A stretch of DNA of 5,254 nucleotides from an uncultured Limosilactobacillus sp. (GTDB lineage Bacteria; Bacillota; Bacilli; Lactobacillales; Lactobacillaceae), in assembly GCA_944326735.1 (NCBI GenBank), contig CALVFC010000104.1:1-5254 (forward strand), in the 5' to 3' direction. Shown piece after piece: positions 1 through 5,254 of this stretch. A model generated the notes under the pieces. That model made no database searches and was not told where the DNA came from. It saw only the letters and a list, made by a program, of their open reading frames with translations. The position numbers and the translations under genes are program-made. Every line of letters begins with the position of its first letter. Position 1 is the stretch's first letter.

Positions 1-35
1 GTTCCCAGGTCTCATTAAACATTGTAAAAATACGG

Positions 36-76
36 AAAGCTCCTAGCATTCATTTTATCGAATACTAGGAGCTTTT
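36..76 (+). terminator. Rho-independent terminator hairpin
   Basis: An 11-bp perfect stem (36-46 with 65-75) is extended inward, after a C/A mismatch, by four more pairs (48-51 with 60-63). The plus-strand copy runs into TTTTG at 73-77, the usual layout for terminating a plus-strand transcript entering from the left of the window. Read on the minus strand, the hairpin is followed by TTTCCG and then five T, so it could also end the lipoprotein transcript whose stop codon lies 53 bases away. The gene to the left is not visible: the first 35 bases hold only short reading-frame tails in all three plus frames, and I cannot choose between them. Confidence 0.8.
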
Positions 77-104
77 GTTGTATTTATGGGGAAGCCTCAA
101 TTAT

Positions 105-120
105 CAGTAAAACATTACTG
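105..120. repeat. Small inverted repeat downstream of lipoprotein gene
   Basis: CAGTAA at 105-110 pairs with TTACTG at 115-120 around a four-base loop. It lies just after the lipoprotein stop codon on the minus strand. There is no T-run next to it, so it is not a classical terminator by itself. It may simply stabilise the 3' end of the mRNA or be chance. Confidence 0.4.
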
Positions 121-128
121 GATACTGT

Positions 129-716
129 TTAGTCATTGTGTGAAACAGTTGCGTTTTGTGGTAGTTTACCAGACCAATCTTGGTAGTGAATTTGATCGCT
201 ACCGCTGATGGTTTGCCGGTCCATCCCGTCACTGTCGACATGGTGAGTAATTCCCTTATCATCAGTCCAGCTGGCTACATCGCCAAGTCCCAACTGAATC
301 TCTTGGGAACTTTGGCTTTGGTGTTTAGTAACCGAAGGGGTAGTAACAACTGTATTTACCTTTGAGGTATTAGTTTGGCTGCTTGAAGAAGCAACATTTG
401 CCTTATCTGAATGACCACTAACGTTGGAACTAGTAGTGGAGTGATCAACAGCGTTAGAACTAGTTATTGCTGAAACATTATTACTTTGACTAGCTTTGGT
501 ATTAGCGTTTTCTGTTACCAAAGCGGAGTGCTGTGCTGAATGATTCTTATGCTCATCCTTAGTAGCACTTTTTTCATTCTTGTTAGTAACCTTAGTACTA
601 GTTGCTTCATTGACCTTATGGGTGCTTGTGGCAGAACTAGTAGCACAACCAGCTAATCCTAGCGAAAGCATAATAACTAATGAACTAGTAAGAAACCTCT
701 TATTAAAAATACTCAT
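129..716 (-). CDS. Ser/Thr/His-rich lipoprotein of unknown function
   Basis: This predicted cell-surface lipoprotein of 195 residues has no function I recognise. It begins with a lipoprotein signal peptide: basic residues (NKR, 5-7), a hydrophobic stretch (8-22) and a lipobox LAGC whose Cys24 would be lipidated by Lgt and exposed after LspA cleavage. Residues 25-138 form a low-complexity linker rich in Ser, Thr, Asn and Lys, with scattered His and a short duplication (TSSNAVDHS at 85-93, TSSNVSGHS at 95-103). Residues 139-189 look like a small folded module with two Trp, a GDVASW segment, a THHVDSDGMD segment and QDWSGKLP. Cys24 is the only cysteine of the mature protein. I placed the start at the ATG at 716 because AAGGGGTG lies 9 bases upstream; an in-frame ATG at 737 would add seven residues but absorb that ribosome site. 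The gene is divergent from the AI-2E-family gene. Confidence is high for the lipoprotein, none for a role. Confidence 0.9.
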   Translation of the reverse strand: MSIFNKRFLTSSLVIMLSLGLAGCATSSATSTHKVNEATSTKVTNKNEKSATKDEHKNHSAQHSALVTENANTKASQSNNVSAITSSNAVDHSTTSSNVSGHSDKANVASSSSQTNTSKVNTVVTTPSVTKHQSQSSQEIQLGLGDVASWTDDKGITHHVDSDGMDRQTISGSDQIHYQDWSGKLPQNATVSHND

Positions 717-725
717 AATTGAAAG

Positions 726-733
726 CACCCCTT
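726..733 (-). promoter_or_regulatory. Ribosome binding site deciding the lipoprotein start
   Basis: On the minus strand this reads AAGGGGTG and ends 9 bases before the ATG at 716. It favours that ATG over the in-frame ATG at 737, from which the resulting N-terminus would carry MEGVLSI ahead of a normal lipoprotein signal peptide. Confidence 0.8.
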
Positions 734-764
734 CCATAGCGTTAATATTTCTTTTGACTCTTAT

Positions 765-793
765 ATTGTAACACAGTTGAAATATTTATGTAA
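765..793 (-). promoter_or_regulatory. Putative promoter of the lipoprotein gene
   Basis: On the minus strand a TACAAT -10 box (765-770) is preceded, after 17 bases, by TTACAT (788-793) as a weak -35 box. The surrounding DNA is strongly AT-rich. The -10 box matches the sigma-A consensus at five of six positions, but the -35 match is poor, so the assignment rests mainly on the -10 box and its distance from the gene. Confidence 0.45.
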
Positions 794-863
794 TGTTATC
801 GAAATTTTTTATTAATATGAGTGAAATAAAAAGTTTTAGTAGGCTCAGGAATAGCAGCTATCT

Positions 864-893
864 TTTACCGTTGAATGGGCTTATGATATTAAA
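864..893 (+). promoter_or_regulatory. Tentative promoter of the AI-2E-family gene
   Basis: TTTACC (864-869) and TATTAA (888-893) are separated by 18 bases, about 30 bases before the coding start. A second possible -10 box, TATGAT at 882-887, overlaps the spacer but has no good -35 partner. This is the best candidate in the 206-base divergent intergenic region, which otherwise shows only AT-rich sequence and the promoter of the neighbouring gene. Confidence 0.25.
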
Positions 894-909
894 GAACTAA
901 TTAATTTTT

Positions 910-919
910 AAGGGTGGAG
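910..919 (+). promoter_or_regulatory. Ribosome binding site deciding the AI-2E-family start
   Basis: The sequence AAGGGTGGAG lies just ahead of the ATG at 923. An in-frame GTG at 914 falls inside this purine-rich site, so it cannot be the true start if this is the ribosome site. The ATG at 923 is preferred. Confidence 0.8.
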
Positions 920-922
920 TAT

Positions 923-2044
923 ATGTCTAGTCAAAAATTTTACCATTGGTTATTTTGGCCGCTGGTTCTACTTGTTGTTGTCACGTTAATCTTTGTCTGC
1001 ACTAAGATTCAATTTATTTTCAAACCCTTTCTGACCTTTATTTCGGTAGTCTTTGTACCACTGATTCTATCAGGCTTTTTGTATTATATGTTGAATCCAA
1101 TCCTCAAGTTGATGATGAAGATTAGGATTGGTCGCTTCCATTTTAATAAGGGAGTTGCAAGTTTACTCCTGGTAGCCTTATTAATTCTGATTATCGTTGG
1201 GGGACTGGTAATCCTAATTCCACCAGTAGTCAAGGAAATTACGAGCTTAGTGACTCACCTACCACAGACTGCCACGGGGATTCAGCGCCTATTAAATAAC
1301 ACGATTCAACACTCACCATTCAAGAATGTTGACCTGAACGCATATTATCGGCAATTTGATCACCAACTCGCTAAGTATGCGCAGATTGTCTTGAAAGGAT
1401 TATCATCACGAGTCGGTGATATTATTGGAATGGTCACTAATGTTACTGTTGTTACCATTACAGTCCCAGTCATGCTTTTTTACATGCTTAAGGATGGTTC
1501 TAAGCTTGGTCCTAGTGTGCAAAAGTGGTTGTCTCCACATCACGCTAAAGAGGTTGCCCAATTACTCACCAAAATGAATGATACCCTGTCTTCATATATT
1601 TCTGGACAGGTAATTGAATGCCTCTTCGTAGGAGTTTTTACTTCGATCGGTTATCTAATTATCAAGCAACCAATGGCATTGGTTCTCGGAATTGTTGCGG
1701 GATTGTGTAATATTATTCCATATATTGGTCCCTACATTGGAATTGCTCCGGCACTATTTGTTTCGCTGACGATGGCACCTAAAAAGTTGATTCCAGTAAT
1801 CATTGTTGTCCTGATTGTTCAACAGATTGATGGTAATATTGTCTATCCGAATATTATCGGGCGTAGTCTTAAGATCCATCCATTGACGATCATTTTACTT
1901 TTGTTGGCGGCTGGACACATTGCTGGAATTGCTGGGATGATCCTTTGTATTCCTGCTTATGCGATTGTTAAAACTGTTTGTGAGTACTTCTTCGATATCT
2001 ATCGAATTGAGCACCCGGTTGATGATCAGTCGGTATCAGAGTAA
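923..2044 (+). CDS. AI-2E family (PerM/YtvI-type) transporter
   Basis: This polytopic membrane protein of 373 residues belongs to the AI-2E transporter/PerM family (Pfam AI-2E_transport), judged by its overall layout and C-terminal motifs. Hydrophobic segments lie at about 10-28, 38-58, 80-101, 168-190, 230-248, 250-283, 288-303 and 318-350. A long soluble stretch at 102-167 separates the third and fourth segments, as is typical of the family. The conserved C-terminal half shows NIIPYIGPYIG (263-273), QQIDGNIVYPNIIGRSL (300-316) and IHPLTIILLLLAAG (318-331). Length matches the usual 340-390 residues. The family name comes from TqsA, linked to autoinducer-2 export; other members have been tied to Na+/H+ antiport or have no known substrate, so no substrate is assigned. 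No luxS or other quorum-sensing gene is present here. The ATG at 923 is chosen over the GTG at 914 because of the ribosome site. The gene is probably monocistronic, ending at the hairpin just after its stop. Confidence 0.92.
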   Translation: MSSQKFYHWLFWPLVLLVVVTLIFVCTKIQFIFKPFLTFISVVFVPLILSGFLYYMLNPILKLMMKIRIGRFHFNKGVASLLLVALLILIIVGGLVILIPPVVKEITSLVTHLPQTATGIQRLLNNTIQHSPFKNVDLNAYYRQFDHQLAKYAQIVLKGLSSRVGDIIGMVTNVTVVTITVPVMLFYMLKDGSKLGPSVQKWLSPHHAKEVAQLLTKMNDTLSSYISGQVIECLFVGVFTSIGYLIIKQPMALVLGIVAGLCNIIPYIGPYIGIAPALFVSLTMAPKKLIPVIIVVLIVQQIDGNIVYPNIIGRSLKIHPLTIILLLLAAGHIAGIAGMILCIPAYAIVKTVCEYFFDIYRIEHPVDDQSVSE

Positions 2045-2047
2045 ATA

Positions 2048-2094
2048 GAGGCCCTAGTCGGTCGCTAATTATTAGTGACTGACCAGGGCCTTTT
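2048..2094. terminator. Shared terminator between convergent genes
   Basis: A 19-position stem pairs 2050-2068 with 2072-2090 around a TTA loop, with one A/C mismatch and two G-U pairs when read on the plus strand. TTTTG follows on the plus strand, so it is a good Rho-independent terminator for the AI-2E-family gene, whose stop codon is six bases before the stem. On the minus strand it is followed by the weaker TCTATTTA and probably also serves the MucBP gene, which ends 20 bases away. Confidence 0.88.
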
Positions 2095-2114
2095 GTAATT
2101 CGGGTGATGAGGTG

Positions 2115-2828
2115 TTATTCGTCTTCTTCAATTTTAACGTAATTTCCAGAAACAAATTGTTTAGGGCCAATTTCATACCAAGTTAGCTGTTCGTTATCGC
2201 TTAGCTTATTCGTAAGGGTTACTTCCTGACCATCATCAACTTTGGCAACCTGGTTACCATATGGTGTGTCATAGACATCAACGGATTTACCAGGGATGTA
2301 ATCAATGGTAGCCTTGATATTATTAAGATGGAGGACAGTCAGCTGGTTTTCCAGGCGTGAGGGGATGTCCTGATTGTTATTGAATGGATCGTCAACAACG
2401 TGCATCTTCTCGTACTTGATCCACTGGTCAGCCCCGATCTCGTACCAGAATTGACCATCTTTGGTTGCTACCCGTTGGAAAGCCTTGATGATGATGTCCT
2501 GCGGCAGTGGCTGCCCAACTGGCATTCCTTCGACCGTATCGTAAATGACCGTTGGCGCCTCCAACTTCAAAAACATGTTGATATCTTGGACTTCACCCCA
2601 TGACTGTTTACGGTAGAAGAGCTTGACATTACGCTGGGTCATGTCAAAGGTCCCGGTAAGGTCGCCCTCGACTTTGACAAAGTTATAGTTGGGGAATTTT
2701 TTCTTATCAACTTGATATTCTTCACCGATCAGGCCCCGGAGTAGCTGCGGGACAATCAGGTTAGCGCCAGAATCAATATCGGCATAATAAACCCAGATTG
2801 GGTTACCCGTTTTAAATTTTTCAAACAT
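2115..2828 (-). CDS. MucBP-domain protein with two SH3/SLAP-like repeats, no signal peptide
   Basis: This 237-residue protein has an N-terminal segment (about 12-73) resembling a MucBP domain: it opens YYADIDSGANLI, then a GLIGEEY turn, GTFDMTQ, and closes on VKLFYR. Two related modules follow. The first (94-147) runs from VIYDT to WYEIGADQWI; the second (183-236) runs from DVYDTPYG to WYEIGPKQFV. They share YDT and, 31-32 residues later, WYEIG, and resemble bacterial SH3 or S-layer-associated (SLAP) wall-binding repeats. MucBP domains usually sit in long secreted, LPXTG-anchored mucus-binding proteins. Here there is no signal peptide, membrane segment or sorting signal, and the C-terminus is acidic (EIEEDE-like ending KIEEDE). 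The start is firm: GGGGTGG precedes the ATG, and an in-frame TGA lies five codons upstream. The gene converges with the AI-2E-family gene and diverges from the S-component gene. Function is unknown; cytoplasmic, or exported by an unrecognised route. Confidence 0.85.
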   Translation of the reverse strand: MFEKFKTGNPIWVYYADIDSGANLIVPQLLRGLIGEEYQVDKKKFPNYNFVKVEGDLTGTFDMTQRNVKLFYRKQSWGEVQDINMFLKLEAPTVIYDTVEGMPVGQPLPQDIIIKAFQRVATKDGQFWYEIGADQWIKYEKMHVVDDPFNNNQDIPSRLENQLTVLHLNNIKATIDYIPGKSVDVYDTPYGNQVAKVDDGQEVTLTNKLSDNEQLTWYEIGPKQFVSGNYVKIEEDE

Positions 2829-2860
2829 ATTTCCACCCCATCAAAGATACTATTTCTTTT

Positions 2861-2866
2861 ATTATA
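2861..2866 (-). promoter_or_regulatory. Probable -10 box for the MucBP gene
   Basis: On the minus strand this is a perfect TATAAT, 32 bases ahead of the start codon, in AT-rich sequence. No good -35 box lies 16-18 bases upstream; the nearest TTGAGC is only 12 bases away. Expression may therefore be modest or need an activator. Confidence 0.5.
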
Positions 2867-2921
2867 CCGCTTTTTATTGCTCAATACGTACTTGCACAAC
2901 GATTTTAACGGTACTTAAGGA

Positions 2922-2950
2922 TGGTCAAGCAAGCACCCATCTGGTAAAAT
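2922..2950 (+). promoter_or_regulatory. Putative promoter of the ECF S-component gene
   Basis: TGGTCA (2922-2927, four of six consensus bases) is followed after 17 bases by TAAAAT (2945-2950), which carries an extended -10 TGG just before it. Only 32 bases separate the -10 box from the ATG, leaving no room for a vitamin riboswitch in the leader. Confidence 0.5.
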
Positions 2951-2982
2951 TTAGCTATTCGAGACGAAAGTGGGGGAAGCGG

Positions 2983-3582
2983 ATGACACGGCACCAGCGC
3001 ATCAGGCGAAATACGCTGCGGGCGATCTTTATGGCAATTATTATTCTCCAAGACTTCGTTCCCTTCTTTGGCAACATTCCCTTGGGGCCACTGAGCATTA
3101 CGACCCTCCACGTGACGGTTATTCTTGCGGCAATTACCCTGGGACCAGGGGAGGGGGTCACCACTGGTGGTACCTGGGGCCTTTTGACCTGGATTCGGGC
3201 CTTTGTGGCACCATCGAGTCCGCTTGCCCCGTTGGTATTTACAAATCCCTTGGTGGCGATCTTCCCGCGGATCATGATCGGGGTGGTTGCCGGGTTACTC
3301 TTTCGGCTGGTCGTTCGTTACAGCCATTCGCAACGGTTGGCGGCAATCCTGGCAGCAGCGGCGGGGGCCATTACCAATACCGGCCTTGTTCTAGGGATGA
3401 TCTACCTCTTTTACCAAACCCCCGCGGTTGCTCATGCCTATGGAGTAGATGTCAATCATCTTTTGTCAGCCCTAGAGGCGATCATGGCGACTAATGGTCT
3501 GGCCGAACTTATCTTGGCAGTTATTGTAGTGCCGCTAATTGCACTGCCGGTGCTGGAAGTGCAACGTCGCTTGGGACAATAA
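2983..3582 (+). CDS. ECF transporter S component, possibly PanT-like (pantothenate)
   Basis: This 199-residue hydrophobic protein is probably the substrate-binding (S) subunit of an energy-coupling factor vitamin transporter, working in the membrane with shared EcfA/EcfA'/EcfT subunits encoded elsewhere. About six hydrophobic segments fit the S fold: 12-31, 40-57, 62-75, 88-110, 118-142 and 168-191. The N-terminal part has QDFVPFFGNIPLGPLSITTLHVTVILA (about 23-49), followed by LGPGEG and WGLLTWIRAF, a pattern I associate with ECF_trnsprt-family S components annotated as PanT in lactobacilli. The small-residue AILAAAAGAITN segment near 120-131 lies in a later helix. Substrate is inferred by resemblance and could instead be another vitamin or precursor. 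The start has GGGGGAA five bases upstream. No ATPase or EcfT gene is adjacent, as expected of group II systems. The gene is GC-rich compared with the left half of the window, producing long overlapping shadow frames that I do not call. Confidence 0.8.
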   Translation: MTRHQRIRRNTLRAIFMAIIILQDFVPFFGNIPLGPLSITTLHVTVILAAITLGPGEGVTTGGTWGLLTWIRAFVAPSSPLAPLVFTNPLVAIFPRIMIGVVAGLLFRLVVRYSHSQRLAAILAAAAGAITNTGLVLGMIYLFYQTPAVAHAYGVDVNHLLSALEAIMATNGLAELILAVIVVPLIALPVLEVQRRLGQ

Positions 3583-3599
3583 ATATAGAGAACATTTAC

Positions 3600-3650
3600 A
3601 AAAAAGCGCCGTTCAGAATCTCATCAGCGAGACTCTGAACGGCGCTTGTA
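3600..3650. terminator. Strong bidirectional terminator between S component and clpE
   Basis: A 19-bp stem (3605-3623 with 3630-3648) with a single mismatch encloses a six-base loop. On the minus strand it is followed by seven T, a textbook Rho-independent terminator for clpE, whose stop codon is only 14 bases from the stem. On the plus strand the trailing sequence is TTGTATTTATTTAA, a weaker but adequate U-tract for the S-component gene, whose stop lies 22 bases before the stem. Confidence 0.93.
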
Positions 3651-3662
3651 TTTATTTAATGG

Positions 3663-5254
3663 TTAGTCTTCTTGGGTATTGGCATCGTTAGTGGTGACTG
3701 AAGTCGTAGCGGCCGTAACGGTAATGTCGCCATCATCGTCGAGCTTAGCGGCTAGCTGCTTGACGTCATTGTGGTCAAGTACGTAGTCAGCGATCCGGTC
3801 TTCGATCTGTTCCTGGATGACCCGACGCAGTGGACGAGCACCCATCTTTGGATCGAAGCCGAGGTCAACCAGCTTGGCTTCGACGTCTTCTGGGACATTG
3901 ATGTGGAGACCACGGTCGTTGAGCATCGTGTTGACGTCGTTGATCATCAAGTTAATGATCTTCATCAGGTCGTCCTTGGTGAGGGCGTTGAACTGAACGA
4001 TGTCGTCGAACCGGTTAAGGAATTCCGGCTTGAAGTAGTTGGTCAGCTTGTCAATGATGGAGTGGGTGTTGCCGCTGGCTTCGGCACCGAAACCAACACT
4101 GGCAACGGCATCCCCAGTCCCGGCGTTAGACGTCATGATGATGATCGTGTCCTTGAAGGAAACGGTCCGGCCTTGTGAATCGGTCAGGCGGCCGTCATCG
4201 AGGATCTGCAGGAACATGTGCATAACGACTGGGTGGGCCTTTTCAACTTCATCGAGCAGGATCAGACTGTATGGGTGCCGCCGAACTTGTTCGGTCAATT
4301 GACCGGCTTCCTCGTAACCAACGTAACCAGGAGCGGCCCCGATCAGCTTAGAAGTTGACGTCTTGTCCATGTATTCGGACATGTCGAACCGGATCATAGC
4401 ATCCTTGGAACCGAAGAGCTGCTTAGCAAGCTGCTTAGCGGTTTCGGTCTTACCGACACCAGTTGGGCCGACGAAGAGGAAGGAACCAATTGGCCGACCA
4501 GACTTGTTCAGCCCAATCCGGTTCCGCCGAATGGCCCGGGCAATCTTATCAACCGCCTCGTTTTGGCCGATGACGTGTTCCTCAAGCTTCTTGTCGAGGT
4601 CCCGCAGCTGGTTTTCTTCTTGCTTCTGCAGGTCGCCGACAGGGATGTTGGTCTTCTCTTCGACAATCTTTTGCATGTCAGCAACCGTAACCGTAGCGGA
4701 GTCCTCAGTGTGGTTTTCTTCCGCTGCTTTCTTGGCCTTCTCCAGCTTAGTAACTTGGTCACGGTAGAAGGCTGCCTTTTCGTAGTCTTGGTTGTCAACA
4801 GCTTGCTGCTTGTGGGCTTCAGCCGTGTGGATCTCATTTTCAATCGTGTTTGGATCAGCCGTCTTCAGAGTGAGGTTCTTCCGGGAACCAGCTTCATCGA
4901 GCAGGTCGATCGCCTTGTCCGGCAGGAACCGGTCCTGGATGTAACGGTCAGAGAGCTTAGCAGCGGCCACGATGGCGTCATCCGTGTACTTAACGTGGTG
5001 GTAATCTTGGTAACGACCCTTGATCCCGTTAAGAATCTTGATGGTTTCCTCGATGGATGGTTCGTCAACCTCGACTGGTTGAAACCGCCGAGCGAGGGCC
5101 GCATCCTTTTCGATCTTCCGGTATTCGTTGAGGGTCGTGGCCCCGATGAGTTGGAAGTCACCCCGGGCGAGGGCTGGCTTCAAGACGTTACCGGCGTCCA
5201 TGCCGCCCTCGGCATTGCCGGCACCCATGATTTCGTGGATTTCGTCAATGAAGA
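3663..5254 (-). CDS. clpE: ATP-dependent Clp protease ATP-binding subunit ClpE (3' part; 5' end beyond window)
   Basis: This is a Clp/Hsp100 AAA+ unfoldase that would feed substrates to the ClpP peptidase in the cytoplasm, usually during heat and misfolding stress. About 529 C-terminal residues are visible; the open frame runs past the window end, where FIDEIH (5235-5252) is the Walker B of the first ATPase domain. Numbering from the Met at 5228: first-domain arginine finger in ALARRFQ (45-50), a UVR-type coiled segment near 143-163, second-domain Walker A GPTGVGKT (254-261), pore loop GYVG (301-304), Walker [10 protein letters not shown] (322-330), sensor 1 MTSNAG (365-370), a VGF loop (378-380) as in ClpP-binding Clp ATPases, arginine finger in FLNRFD (403-408), and sensor 2 GARPLRR (463-469). 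MHMFLQI, SFKDT and [11 protein letters not shown] fit ClpE better than ClpC or ClpL. The diagnostic N-terminal zinc finger lies outside. A Thr/Asn/Asp-rich tail (501-521) ends the protein. CtsR control is known for the family, but any operator is out of view. Met at 5228 is internal, not the start. Confidence 0.95.
   Translation of the reverse strand, partial: FIDEIHEIMGAGNAEGGMDAGNVLKPALARGDFQLIGATTLNEYRKIEKDAALARRFQPVEVDEPSIEETIKILNGIKGRYQDYHHVKYTDDAIVAAAKLSDRYIQDRFLPDKAIDLLDEAGSRKNLTLKTADPNTIENEIHTAEAHKQQAVDNQDYEKAAFYRDQVTKLEKAKKAAEENHTEDSATVTVADMQKIVEEKTNIPVGDLQKQEENQLRDLDKKLEEHVIGQNEAVDKIARAIRRNRIGLNKSGRPIGSFLFVGPTGVGKTETAKQLAKQLFGSKDAMIRFDMSEYMDKTSTSKLIGAAPGYVGYEEAGQLTEQVRRHPYSLILLDEVEKAHPVVMHMFLQILDDGRLTDSQGRTVSFKDTIIIMTSNAGTGDAVASVGFGAEASGNTHSIIDKLTNYFKPEFLNRFDDIVQFNALTKDDLMKIINLMINDVNTMLNDRGLHINVPEDVEAKLVDLGFDPKMGARPLRRVIQEQIEDRIADYVLDHNDVKQLAAKLDDDGDITVTAATTSVTTNDANTQED

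Noticed and set aside
1..35. Possible 3' tail of a plus-strand gene entering from the left.
   Set aside because: All three frames close within the first 70 bases (stops at 16-18, 44-46 and 66-68), and the fragments are too short to identify or to choose between.
817..900. A 27-codon plus-strand frame starting ATG AGT GAA, ending 22 bases before the AI-2E-family start; a possible leader peptide.
   Set aside because: No Shine-Dalgarno sequence precedes it (only T- and A-runs), the composition is unremarkable, and the best promoter candidate for the downstream gene lies inside it.
2888..2916. Two GTACTT copies 23 bases apart in the divergent region between the MucBP and S-component genes, suggesting a paired operator.
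   Set aside because: Six-base direct repeats are expected by chance, there is no dyad symmetry, and no regulator gene is nearby.
2955..3494. Long overlapping open frames on both strands within the S-component gene.
   Set aside because: They lie in GC-rich coding sequence, their translations are compositionally odd (rich in Gly, Pro, Arg), and the frame at 2983-3582 gives a coherent membrane protein with a good ribosome site.
3771..5161. Several open frames of 87-135 codons overlapping clpE.
   Set aside because: They are shadows of a strongly conserved ClpE frame and have Arg/Ser- or Val-rich, non-protein-like translations.
5226..5228. Methionine codon as a possible clpE start.
   Set aside because: The frame continues through FIDEIH, the Walker B motif of the first ATPase domain, so this Met is internal and the true start lies beyond the window.

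Overview
This window looks like ordinary chromosomal sequence from a low-GC Gram-positive bacterium of the family Lactobacillaceae. Limosilactobacillus or a close relative is my best guess. The evidence is AGGGGTG-type Shine-Dalgarno sites, a lipobox lipoprotein, a MucBP-domain protein, a stand-alone ECF-transporter S component and a ClpE-type Clp ATPase. The genus is inferred from overall protein character; no search was run. Base composition is uneven: the left 2 kb is AT-rich, while the right half (S component and clpE) is clearly richer in G and C.

From left to right the window holds five genes on alternating strands. (1) A minus-strand Ser/Thr/His-rich lipoprotein (129-716) is followed at 36-76 by a hairpin terminator. 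(2) A plus-strand AI-2E/PerM-family membrane protein (923-2044) is divergent from gene 1. (3) A minus-strand MucBP protein with two SH3/SLAP-like repeats (2115-2828) converges on gene 2 at a shared terminator hairpin (2048-2094). (4) A plus-strand ECF transporter S component, perhaps PanT-like (2983-3582), is divergent from gene 3. (5) The 3' part of a minus-strand clpE (3663-5254, cut by the window end) converges on gene 4 at a 19-bp-stem bidirectional terminator (3600-3650).

Because neighbours alternate in strand and terminators sit at both convergent junctions, each gene is probably transcribed alone. The proteins do not form an obvious pathway: three are envelope-related (lipoprotein, permease-like protein, vitamin-type S component), one is a MucBP protein with no visible export signal, and one is a stress chaperone/protease subunit. 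I found no CRISPR array, tRNA, rRNA, insertion sequence or phage gene.

I see no convincing undescribed multi-gene system. The items most worth a second look are the MucBP protein that lacks any secretion or anchoring signal, and the histidine-rich lipoprotein with a compact Trp/Asp/His-containing C-terminal module.
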